Below, in pieces: positions 14,590 to 24,300 of a DNA stretch of 45,775 bases. The notes below the pieces were generated by a model. That model was not told where the DNA came from and searched no databases. It saw only the letters and a list, made by a program, of their open reading frames with translations. The DNA is taken from assembly GCA_020029475.1 (NCBI GenBank), contig JAIBJG010000003.1, positions 1-45,775 of the forward strand. Direction: 5' to 3'. The translations under genes and the position numbers were made by a program. Each line of letters starts with the position of its first letter. Within the stretch, counting starts at the first letter, position 1. This DNA comes from Methanobacteriota archaeon (GTDB lineage Archaea > Thermoplasmatota > Thermoplasmata > RBG-16-68-12).

Positions 14590-15471
14590 ATGGCCGAAAC
14601 TCGAATCCGCAGCGGCATCCCGGGGCTCGACAACCTAATCGAGGGCGGATTCCGGGACAAGACGTGCGTCGTCATCGTCGGCTCCAGCGGGACGGGGAAG
14701 ACGACGTTCACGATTCAGTACGTCCTCCACGGCCTCGAGAACGGGGAGCAGGGCCTGTACGTCAGCCTCGAGGAGTCCCCGGACCAGATCATGCGGGAGG
14801 CGGAGCTGATGGGCTTCGACCTCCGGAAGCACTACGAGAAGGACCTGTTCTTCATCCACCTGAAGGGGAAGAACTTCAAGAAGATGATCGAAGAGCAGCT
14901 CCCGCAGCTCGTGAAGGCCCGCTCGGACTACCAGATCAAGACCCGGGTCGTGATCGACCCGATGACCCCCGTGATCTGGGCGACCCAGGACAAGCTCGAG
15001 CAGCGCGAGCTGATCGGGAAGCTCTTCTACACCCTGAAGGAGCTCGGCGTCGTCCTGTGCACCGTCGAGGAGCACGCGAAGCCCGGGGAGACGGTTGGGG
15101 AGGACGTGCTCCTTCCGATCTACCTGAGCGACGGCGCACTCCACCTCGAGTACTACCCGATCGGGGGCGCATTCAACCGCACCCTGAAGGTCCTGAAGAT
15201 GCGGGGGATCCACCACGGGGAGGGCGTGTACCCGTACATCTTCGCACGGGGGATGGGGGCCGTCGTGCGGTCTTCCGCCCCTACGATTCCCGCGACCGCC
15301 GAGCGCTCCCACAAGAAAATCTTCGAGGACGCGTACCGCACCGCGGAGGCACTGAAGGCCCCGCCCACGGTCCTCGCGAAGCTCAAGGCGATGAGCGAGG
15401 CCTGGGACTACGATTACTCCCCGGAGGAGGCCCTCCAGGTCGTGTTCGACTCGTACGGCCTCAAGCGGTGA
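14590..15471 (+). CDS. KaiC-like RecA-superfamily ATPase
   Basis: 293 residues, single KaiC/RadA-like domain. SGIPGLDNLIEGGFRDKTC is the usual KaiC start. Walker A is GSSGTGKTT (about 32-40), a second conserved block is GLYVSLEESPDQIMREAELM, and Walker B is RVVIDPM. The C-terminal helical tail (about 245-293) is specific to this protein. Stand-alone KaiC-like ATPases are plentiful in archaea, often in signalling or surface-structure control. First gene of a tight four-gene run (next start 9 bases after its stop), so it very likely works with the Roadblock-like and twin proteins downstream. An A/T-rich GTATTTAATG (about 14500-14509) is a possible promoter. Activity and partners are inferred. 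Confidence 0.88.
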   Translation: MAETRIRSGIPGLDNLIEGGFRDKTCVVIVGSSGTGKTTFTIQYVLHGLENGEQGLYVSLEESPDQIMREAELMGFDLRKHYEKDLFFIHLKGKNFKKMIEEQLPQLVKARSDYQIKTRVVIDPMTPVIWATQDKLEQRELIGKLFYTLKELGVVLCTVEEHAKPGETVGEDVLLPIYLSDGALHLEYYPIGGAFNRTLKVLKMRGIHHGEGVYPYIFARGMGAVVRSSAPTIPATAERSHKKIFEDAYRTAEALKAPPTVLAKLKAMSEAWDYDYSPEEALQVVFDSYGLKR

Positions 15472-15479
15472 GGCCCGCC

Positions 15480-16271
15480 ATGCCGTCCCTCGCGGGCAAG
15501 GTCGACAAGACGATGGAGGCGGAGTCCGTCGGCCTCCTGAAGCACATGCTCGACACGGAGCTCCGGCGGGCGCGCGAGGAGAACGGGTTCGATCTCGTCC
15601 TGTTCCTCGGGGTCGACGGCCGGATCTTCGCAAGCGACGTCCCGTGGTCCCTGGACCCGAGGCAGTACCGCCTCCTGAACCTCGTGAAGGGAAACCTGAA
15701 CCACATCTGCAACCAGCTCAGCGGCCAGAACATGATGCTCAGCGTCCAGCAGTACGACGTCGGGACGATCATCATCTCCGGGGTCGGGGACAAGGCCTTC
15801 CTCACGTTCCTCACGTCGCACCCCCTGGACATGTCGAAGATGCAGGGAGTCCTGAACAACGTGCTGAACGCCTCCTCCGTGATGAAGCACCTCCTGGAAG
15901 AGCGGGGGATGTCCGAGGCCGACCTCTCCGCATACGCGCCGGAGGTCGCCCAGGAGCTGAAGAAGCTCTCCCGCGCGCTGTTCGTCGAGAAGTTCGAGGA
16001 GACCCGCGGGTACAAGCGGAACATGGAGGTCCTCGCGTTCGTGAAGAAGCGGCTCCAGGCCGCGGTCGGCGTCGGGCCCCTGGAGGAGGTCGTCACGATG
16101 GCGTTCAACGAGGTCGGCACGTCCGCGCCGTACATGACGGAGGCGCACTGGGAGCGGTTCCTGGAGCTCGTCGTAGTCGAGGTCGGGAAGGTCGGGGGCG
16201 AGGTCGCCGCGGAGCGGGCGAGACGGGAGTGGACGCCCGAGGTCCGGAAGATGCTGAAGTCCTTCGTGTGA
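15480..16271 (+). CDS. Roadblock/LC7-like domain protein
   Basis: 263 residues. Residues about 15-120 look like a Roadblock/LC7 fold: helix GLLKHMLDTELRRAREENGF, strand DLVLFLGVDGRIFASDVP, helix YRLLNLVKGNLNHICNQLSG, then MMLSVQQYDVGTIIISGVGD and KAFLTFLTSH. The rest is helical (KHLLEERGMSEADLSAYAPE and beyond) and unique. Roadblock proteins such as MglB regulate small GTPases or scaffold complexes. Here the neighbour is a KaiC-like ATPase, suggesting an ATPase-regulator pair. GGTGAGG precedes the ATG at the usual distance. Domain call moderately sure; interaction inferred from the operon. Confidence 0.7.
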   Translation: MPSLAGKVDKTMEAESVGLLKHMLDTELRRAREENGFDLVLFLGVDGRIFASDVPWSLDPRQYRLLNLVKGNLNHICNQLSGQNMMLSVQQYDVGTIIISGVGDKAFLTFLTSHPLDMSKMQGVLNNVLNASSVMKHLLEERGMSEADLSAYAPEVAQELKKLSRALFVEKFEETRGYKRNMEVLAFVKKRLQAAVGVGPLEEVVTMAFNEVGTSAPYMTEAHWERFLELVVVEVGKVGGEVAAERARREWTPEVRKMLKSFV

Positions 16272-16293
16272 GGTCGGAGGGAGCCACGCCGCC

Positions 16294-16911
16294 ATGCTCG
16301 ACGTCGCGCTCGTGTCCCTGATCGAGGACCTCATCGAGAAGGCGGGGGCGGACGGCGTGATCGAGTTCTGGCAGCGGGTCGGGGAGAACCTCGCGAACCG
16401 GATCGGGAAGGAGGCGTACATGGGGTGGACCTCGTTCAACGTCGCGGTGCGGGAGGGCCGGACCGCGTACAGCATCGAGGGGGACGTGACCCCGCTCACG
16501 GACCTCGCGATCACGGACGTCGACGGGGACGTCGTCGGGTATCTCTACGCGATGAAGCAGTGCTGCTACTACCCCACGGCGATGCGGGTGCGGTACACGG
16601 TCGGGAGGCTCAGCGCCGCGGACGCCGCGGTGGCCCGGGAGTACAACGAGAACTTCCACAACATCGCGTGGTGCAACTTCTGCGTGTTCCACGAGCGGTT
16701 CCGGGAGGAGGTCGCGAAGAACATCGCGGTCGCGGGGAACCCGCTGGAGTGCCTCCTCCTCGCGACCCGCGGGTTCGACGGGGAGACCCGGATCTCCGCG
16801 AAGGGGCTCTCGAAGATCAACATCAACCCCGAGCACGTGCGGGCCCTCCTGAGGAACTACGAGTGCGTGTACGCCCTCCTGATGCGGGGGGCCCGGCTGA
16901 AGGAGGGGTGA
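16294..16911 (+). CDS. Unknown protein, paralog A of a tandem pair
   Basis: 205 residues, family not recognised. Mostly helical: LIEDLIEKAGADGVIEFWQR, NLANRIGKEAYMGWTSFNVA, EYNENFHNIAWCNFCVFHER, then a C-terminal RALLRNYECVYALL. It aligns end to end with the next gene product (same length, shared FxEDL-x-x-K-x-G-x-x-G start, AxxYN helix, AxxIxVxGxPL segment and RxLLRN end). Unlike its twin it has two cysteine pairs, CC in MKQCCYYP and C-x2-C in WCNFC, which could bind a metal or cluster. It lies 22 bases after the Roadblock-like gene. GTCGGAGGGAG provides a ribosome-binding site. Confidence 0.72.
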   Translation: MLDVALVSLIEDLIEKAGADGVIEFWQRVGENLANRIGKEAYMGWTSFNVAVREGRTAYSIEGDVTPLTDLAITDVDGDVVGYLYAMKQCCYYPTAMRVRYTVGRLSAADAAVAREYNENFHNIAWCNFCVFHERFREEVAKNIAVAGNPLECLLLATRGFDGETRISAKGLSKININPEHVRALLRNYECVYALLMRGARLKEG

Positions 16912-16912
16912 C

Positions 16913-17530
16913 GTGGACTCCCTCGAGCACGGCCGCGTCATCGACAGCAACCCGTTCGTGGACATCGCGACCCACCTCTTCCTCGAGGACCTCGCGTCGA
17001 AGGTCGGGGTCGCGGGCCTGAACAACTACCTGATCAGCCTCGCGAACAACCTCGCGGCGAACATGCCGGAGGAGGAGTACGAGACGTGGGACGAGTTCCT
17101 GGAGGCCCTGAAGAACGGCCACTCGATCCTCAGCTCGTTCGAGGACGTCCACGCGGTCACGAAGCACTGCCTCGTCACCCGCCGCTCCCCCTTCGAGCGG
17201 GGTTGGCGGGAGTACGCGAAGCGGGTCGGCGCGTTCTCGAAGGTCCACAAGGAGGTCGCGGAGTACTACAACGCGAAGGTGAAGTCCACCGCGGTGAACT
17301 CCCTCCACATCATCCTCCAGACGTTCCGGGACGCGGCCTCGAAGCGGATCAAGGTCGGCGGGAAGCCCCTCCGGTACGAGCAGATCGCGACCGTGTGGGT
17401 GGACGGGGAGCGGAAGGTCGCCGGGGACGACCGGCTCACGGGCCTCCTGAAGAAGGCGGGGATCTCGAGGATCCGCCTCGGGATGCTCCTCCGGAACAAC
17501 GCGGACGTGTGGCTCCTCGCCCCGGAGTGA
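16913..17530 (+). CDS. Unknown protein, paralog B of a tandem pair
   Basis: 205 residues starting at GTG 16913, one base after the stop of paralog A and seven after AGGAGG. It shares the full-length pattern with paralog A: FLEDLASKVGVAGLNNYLIS, NLAANMPEEEYETWDEFLEA, AEYYNAKVKSTAVNSLHIIL, KRIKVGGKPLRYEQIATVWV and RLGMLLRNNADVWLL. The cysteine pairs of A are absent (only KHC is left). An ancient duplication with one copy losing or the other gaining a metal site is the simplest view. Last gene of the KaiC-like operon; stop lies one base from the convergent surface gene. Confidence 0.72.
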   Translation: MDSLEHGRVIDSNPFVDIATHLFLEDLASKVGVAGLNNYLISLANNLAANMPEEEYETWDEFLEALKNGHSILSSFEDVHAVTKHCLVTRRSPFERGWREYAKRVGAFSKVHKEVAEYYNAKVKSTAVNSLHIILQTFRDAASKRIKVGGKPLRYEQIATVWVDGERKVAGDDRLTGLLKKAGISRIRLGMLLRNNADVWLLAPE

Positions 17531-17531
17531 G

Positions 17532-18305
17532 TCACCGGCGCCGCCGGCGGGCGCGGATCACGAGGTACGCGACGCTCACCGTGATCCCCATGATCAGGAC
17601 CGCGTACGGCCACGTGAGCTCGAAGTCCCTCTTGTAGAACACGTCGACGACCGCGACCTCCCCCTTGTCCGGTTCGATGACGCCGTTCCGGTTCAGGTCC
17701 GCCTCCGCCCGCACGGTGTGGGCGCCGGGGGCGAGGCCGACGGGGAGGTACGCGAACGTCGCGGTCCCCGTCGTCCCGGGGTCGATCCGGGTGATGTTCG
17801 TCGCGCCCGCGACCTTCCCGTCCACGAAGAACCTCACGGGGACGTTCAGGGCGGCGGACCCCCCGTCGTTCCGGAACGTCGCGGTGAGGGTGATCGGCGT
17901 GATCACGGTGACCCCGCGGCTCACCTTCGTGCTCTCCGTTCGGCCGCCCGCGGTGGAGTTGATCTCGACGACGACGGTGATCACCTGCTCCTTCTGGGGC
18001 GCCGTGACGTTGATGATGAACGGGCCCGTCCCGTTCGTCTGTGAGGTGTACGAGGAGGCCTGCAGGGGCTGCCCGCCCGCCAGGTCCGCGCCTGTGATGT
18101 ACGCCTTGATGGAGACGTTCCCCGAAGCTTCCGAGGCGGGCCCTCCGCTCACGTTCAGGTAGAACGTCCCGGAGCCTCCCGGGGCGAGGGCGGTCGGGCC
18201 CGACAGGACCCCGGTGACGGGGCTCTGCGCGGAGGCGCCCCCCGCCGCGAGGAGGGCCGCGAACACCGTGACGAGGGCGAGGACCCCGACCCACCCCGTC
18301 CGCAT
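17532..18305 (-). CDS. Secreted CARDB-like protein with C-terminal membrane anchor
   Basis: 257 residues: Sec signal peptide (MRTGWVGVLALVTVFAALLA, cleavage probably after GASAQ), then two Ig-like beta domains. The second (about 120-215, LTATFRNDGGSAALNVPVRF, VGLAPGAHTVRAEADLN) is a CARDB-type module; DLNRNGVIEPDKGE looks like a calcium-binding DxNxNGxxxxxE loop. A C-terminal helix (about 228-250) and a five-Arg stop-transfer tail follow. Several N-x-S/T sequons suit glycosylation by the OST encoded next door. The start is one base after the stop of the STT3 fusion gene, so the two are probably one transcript. Confidence 0.8.
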   Translation of the reverse strand: MRTGWVGVLALVTVFAALLAAGGASAQSPVTGVLSGPTALAPGGSGTFYLNVSGGPASEASGNVSIKAYITGADLAGGQPLQASSYTSQTNGTGPFIINVTAPQKEQVITVVVEINSTAGGRTESTKVSRGVTVITPITLTATFRNDGGSAALNVPVRFFVDGKVAGATNITRIDPGTTGTATFAYLPVGLAPGAHTVRAEADLNRNGVIEPDKGEVAVVDVFYKRDFELTWPYAVLIMGITVSVAYLVIRARRRRR

Positions 18306-18306
18306 C

Positions 18307-21300
18307 TCACCGCCTCCGGCGCTTCGTGAGCAGGAAGCCCGCGGACACGCAGGCGATGATCGTGACGAGGACCGCGATCAGCGGGTACGGCAGGTCCTGG
18401 GTCGTCACGATGTTCGGCCCGGAGGCGTCGATGTCGCCGCCCGGCGTGAGGACGGGGAGGGAGAGCTGGAACGTGAGGGACGCGCGGAGGCCCGGGAGGT
18501 CCTCCGCGAACGCCGCGACGGCCGCGGTGGCGCCCGCCCCCCCGCCCCGGTTCTCGAAGGAGAGGGTCACGGTCCGGGTCGTGTTCCCGTCCACGGACAG
18601 GTTCCGGATCTCCGGGAGGACGCTCCCCCCCGCGGGCGGCGCGAACCGGGCGATCCAGCCCCGCGCCGCGAGCTCGGAGAGGGTCGGCAGGGTGAGGGCC
18701 AGGATCTCCTTCATGTTCCCCCGGTTCGACACCGCGATGGAGTAGTTCAGGTACCGTCCGTCGAACGTCGGGATCGCGGACGCGACGGCGAGGGCGAGGG
18801 CCCGCCGCGGCAGGATGCCGACCTGGACGACGACGTTCCCCGTGACGGACGAGTCCGCGACGGGTCGCGCCGTGATCGTGACGTCCCCGTGCTCCACGAG
18901 GGCGTCCCGCGGGGTCGTGATCGTGACGTCCACGGTCGTCGTGTTCCCCGCGGTCCCGAAGTCGAGGCGGGGGCGGGCGGGCCGGAACTCGAACGTCCAG
19001 CCGGCGGGCAGGGTCGCGAACGTGTACTCGTCCGCGACGTTCCCCGTGTTCGTGATCACGATCGTGTACGTGACGGAGGCGCCCGCGGGGACCGTGAGGC
19101 GCTGGGTGCTGTCCCACGTGAGCTTCACGCCCCGCTGCACGAGCCGGTCGAGGGCGAGGTTCAGCGGGTCCGGCGGGCCCGACAGGACGAGGGTCGCAGG
19201 CTTCGCGTACGAGACGGCGATCCCGTTCTCGACCCGGGACGTGCGGGCCGTGACCGCGTACGTAGCGAGCGGGAGGACGACCCGGTACACGCCGATCCCG
19301 TCCGAGGCGACGTGGACGTCCGCGGGGCCCGAGAACGTGAGGTCCGCGGAGACCCGCGCGCCCCCGGGGAGCGTCGTGACGCCGGTGACCGGGAACGCGG
19401 GGACGAGGCTGAGGTTCACGCTCGCGTCCGCGCCCTGTGCGACGACGAGGGTCCCGAGGAAGGCGGCGAGCCCGCCTGAGGCGACCGCGTGGACGTTGTA
19501 CGTGCCGGGCTGGAGGGCGACCCCGTACGTGCCATCCGAGGCGGCGACCGCGGTCGCGTTCATCGCGCCCCCTGCCCGCACGGAGAACGTGATCGTGGCG
19601 GCGACCCCGGTCCGGCCCGAGGTGACGCGGCCGGTGACGGTGGAGTTGTCGAGGGTCCGGGTCGCGTGGATGTCGAACGGAACCGCGGTCGCGGACGCGG
19701 GGACCGCGAGGCTCCCGGTGAACCGGATCCGGACGAACCGCTGCGCGCCGGAGACCGTCATCGTCGTCCGCGCATCCACGGTGACGGAGAAGTCCCCGTC
19801 CGGGACGGATACCCGGTACGACCCCGTCGGGTCCGTGAGGCCCCGGAACGTCCCGCCCTGGGCCCGCGTGAAGGTCACCGTGATGGGCTCCGGGGACGTC
19901 GCCCCGTCCACGGTGACCCGCCCGGACACCGTCTTCGCGGGGGCGAGGGGGATCGCGAGGTTCGCGGGCCCTGAGATCGTCACCGGGGCCGCGTAGAGGA
20001 CCGTCTGCGATCCCTGGGACCGGTTCGCGTACACCGTGTAGTCGCCGAGCGCGAGGTACGTCTGGAAGCGACCGTTCGTGGCCTCGACGACGAGGTTGTC
20101 GGGTCCCTCGAAGGTCACGGGGGCGCTGATCGGCGTCCCGAAGAGGGTCACGTCCCCCGTGACGCGGGCGCGCTGGACGACGTCCACGTCGTGGACCACG
20201 GGCGGCGCCCCGACGTCCAGCGTCAGGGGGTCCCGGGCCTTCGTCTGCCACCGGACCCCGTCGGACGCCGCGGACACGTTCTCGTCCACGATCACGTCGT
20301 ACCGACCGGGGGCGAGGGCGATCGTGAAGGCTCCCTGGAGGTCCGCCGCGGTGTCCGCGGTGACGGCGCCGCCGTCGAGTCCGCGGAACAGGAGGGAGAT
20401 CCCCCGCCCGGTGAGGGGCGACCCGTTCCATCGAAGGACTCCGGAGACAGTGATGTTCAGGGGGACCATGGAGATCGCGGGCGTCCCCCGGAGTTCCGCC
20501 ACGGTCGAAGGCCCGAGGGAGCGGGGCTGGAAGCCGTGGGCGTCGATCGTCATCGTGTACCGCAGGGACGCCTCGAGGGGCGCGATGAAGCTCCCGTTCG
20601 CGGGGGTCACGAGGGTGAGGACCCTGGCGGCGGGATCGACGAAGGTGACCCGGGCGCCGCCGACGCCCTCCTGCGCCTCGCGGACGCCGTTCCGGTTCAG
20701 GTCCCGGTACACGAACCCGGTGTAGAGGGACCGGAACGAGAGCGGGATGTCCAGGGTCGTGAACCCGGTGAACGCCCTGCGGTCGACGTATGCGTTCGCC
20801 CCCTGGATTGCCTGGACGTCGTAGGTCCCCTGCGGGATCCACGCGATGTACACGCCGAAGTTGCTCGTCCTCGTGCGGTACACGTCGCCCGTGCCCGAGC
20901 GGAACGTGACCGTGGCGGCCCGGGAGACGTTCGTGACGGTCCCCGAGTACACGGTGCCGCGGACCTCCGCCCCGTCCGCGAGACGGGCGTCGTACGGGGA
21001 CGTCGCGCCACGGGTCACGTCCACGGCGTCGAGGATCGCGAAGAGCCGGGTCCCCAGGTACTGCCGGCCCGTGACCGAGTAGCGGCCGGAGGGGAGGACG
21101 ACCGTGAACCCGCCGGAGACGTCCGAGGTCACGGTCCGGGCGAGGGAGGGGTTCCCGACGTTCGCGAACTCCACGGTCGTGAACCCCTGGAGGTTCCCCC
21201 CGACGAACGTCCGGCCCTGGAGGGTCCCGGAGGGGTACGCGGTGAGGTTGAACCCGAGGCGGCCGATCGGACCGATCGACAGGAGCGCCGGGAGGGTCGC

Positions 21301-24300
21301 GAGGTCCCCCGCGGTGGCGGAGACCTCGAACTCCCCGGCCAGGAGGCCGCGGAAGCTGTACGCGCCCGCCTCGTCCGCGAGGACCGCGAGGGTCGTGCCG
21401 TTCGTCCGGTCCACGACGCGGACCTCCGCGCCCGGGACGACGTTCCCCGCCGCGTCCTTCACGTTCCCGTTCACGAGGAGGCCCGTCACGGGGATGTCGA
21501 TCGTCGTGTCCGTCACGGGGATGTCATGGGGGCCGGACGGGATCGTGCGGCCCGCCGCGGTCACGTTCACGTACGTCGGACCCCGATAGACATCGTGGAT
21601 CGTGTATCTCCCCGCCCCGTCCGCGACCGTGGCGTTCTCGATCCCGAGGTCGCGGTTGTGGATCCGGACCCCGGCTCCCGCGAGGGGGAGGTCCTGGCCG
21701 GCGTCGAATGCGTTGTTCGCGTTCATGTCGACGTACACCCGGCCGTTCACGGTCGCTCCCGCGAGGACGATGTCCCGGGTGATCCGCCAGTCCACGATCC
21801 CGTCCCCGTCTGCGTCGACGGGCCGCCGCTGCGCGGCGTCGTCCGTCACGGTGAGGGGCACGCTCTCGAGGACGGTCGCCCCGACTCGCGTCAGGGGGTC
21901 CAGCGCACCCGTGGAGAACGTCACGCGCACGGCCCCGAACGGCGCGAGGACGGAGTACGCCCCCGCGGCGTCCGTCGTGGCCTCGTAGTGGGGGACGCCG
22001 AGCTCGTCCGTCACGGTCACGTGGACGCCCGAGACCGGGTCCCTCTCCGCCACCGTGACGGTGCCGTTCACGAACGCACCGTCGTAGTAGCGCGCGAAGA
22101 TGACGCCCTGGCGGAACGCGTTCGCGGGGCTCAGGTCGACGACGCCCGTCGCCGTGCCCGCGTCGATGTCCTGCTGGATCGTGAGGGCGTCGAAATAGTT
22201 CACCGCCCGCCACTCCCCGCTGTGGTTCGTCGTGTCGGTGAACGGGTTGTAGTACGCGGTCCGGTACACGACCCTCCAGTGGGTCAGGCCCCAGGCCGGG
22301 AGGGGCGAGAGGGTCTGCGCGTTCGTGCCGGAAAGGCCCGGGACCCCGTCGTCCTCCCTGCCGATCTCGGAGGGCGCGAACCCCGCGTACACCCGGTAGA
22401 AGAACGAGTGGTAGAACATCGGCTTGTACACGATCTCCCCGTCCGCGTCGTCCGGCCGGTCGAACTCCCCGAGGCTCTCGATCGGGACGCGGTTCCCGCC
22501 GAGGGTGACGTAGATCCGGAGGAAGTCGTACGGGAGGATCCGTCCGTCCCGGAGGTTCAGCACGCGCCGGTCCGAGAGCTTCAGCGGGGCGTAGAAGATC
22601 CCGGTGTTCGAGGCGCTCGTCGGGAACAGGCGGGAGTCCACCGCGAAGTACCCGATGTTCTTCCCGGTGACCTCGCGGACCGTCCGGTACAGGTCCGCCT
22701 GCCGGTCCGTCCCGAGGGTCGTCGTCAGGAGGTCCGAGGTGTAGATGTACAGCGCGTTCTGGGCCTGCAGCTTGTCGTCGTAGTATCCGTACCGGATCGG
22801 GTTCGCCTTCACGGTCGGGACCAGGAGGTCCGGCTGGCGGAAGGCGGTCTGCACGGCCCCCGGGTCGATCCCGTACGCGATCAGGGCGGCCCGCACCCCG
22901 GGGGAGAGGGTCCGTCCGTGGCTCCAGAAGTCCCCCTCGACGAGGCGCAGGGTGAGGAGGGCGATCACTGTGTTCTCGCTCTGGGCCGCGATCACGTTCC
23001 CCGCGAGGTGGTACCCGTTCTGGAAGTTGTCCGCCACCGTCGGGTGCGCGCCCTTGTCCACGGCCTCGAACCCGTAGTCCCACCAGCTCAGGAACGCGGG
23101 CCGACGCGCGACCTCGAGCTCCGCGTCCTGCGCCGCGAACCACTCCCAGGCCGCGGGGTAGTACTCCTTGCTGTGCGGGAGGGAGAACCCGAACGCGCCG
23201 AGGTAGAACGGGTTCGCTCCCTGGGTCACGCTCGCGTAGTTCGCCGGCCGCAGGAACTGCGGGGTGAGATCGTATATCTGCTTGTCGTACGCGTACTTGT
23301 CCTCGAACGGGATCGACGCGTCCACCGCGTGCCAGACGTTCGGGACGAAGAACAGGAAGACGATGAGGAGCGCGCCGACGACGTGGCGGGGCTTCACGCT
23401 CTTTCGGATCGCGGCCCGGCGGCTCCCCGCGGCGACGCTCGTGTACGTGCGCTTCAACCCGTCGAAGTCGAGCCGCTGGATGATCAGCCCGATCGCGAAC
23501 CCGGCGCTCGCGGCGAACGCGGGGCTCGCGTTGAAGATGAACCGCGCCGCGGCCTGGGCCATGATGATCGCGGCGAGGGTCCACACGACGAAGAACAGGT
23601 ACGCGGTCTGGGTCCGCCTCCCGGTGACGAACTGCCACAGCAGGTAGCCGAGGGCGCCCCAGCTCAGGAAGTACGTCCCCCAGCCGAACGCGAGGATGAT
23701 CTGGCTCAGGGGCGGGGCCTGGGCCTCCGCGATCGTCTCGTAGAGCTTCGTCTGGACGAAGTATCCCGCGCCGCTCACGAACGCGTTCGCGAGGGCGGGG
23801 TTCAGGATCGCCCCGATCCCGAGGGCGATGGCGGAGAGCCCGAGGACCGTGGGGATCACGATGGCCCACGGGAGGTCACGGGTCACCGTGAAGAGGACCG
23901 CGAAAGCGATCGCCGCCGCGAAGAGGTACGCGGGGACGTCGAACCACACCTTCACCTGGTTCATCTGGACGTACCACGGCGCGGACACGAGGAGGGCGAC
24001 CCCCATCGTGATCCCGAACGCGACCGTGATCCCGAGGGTGTCCTTGTTCCGGATCCGGTGGAAGAACAACTGGAAGACGAAGTACACGAGGAGGATGATC
24101 GGCGCGTACGCCCACCCCTGCCACGTGAGGGCGACCGCGGCGATGCAGAACGAGGCGAGGAGGCTGTACAGGACGGGGACCTGGTTCTCCCGGAAGAACA
24201 GGGCGATCCCGGAGCGGATCGCGGACGGCTTCTTCCAGGACTCCACCCACCGCTTCTCGTTCATCGTCGCGAGGGCGCGGAAGAAGAAGAAGTACCCGGT

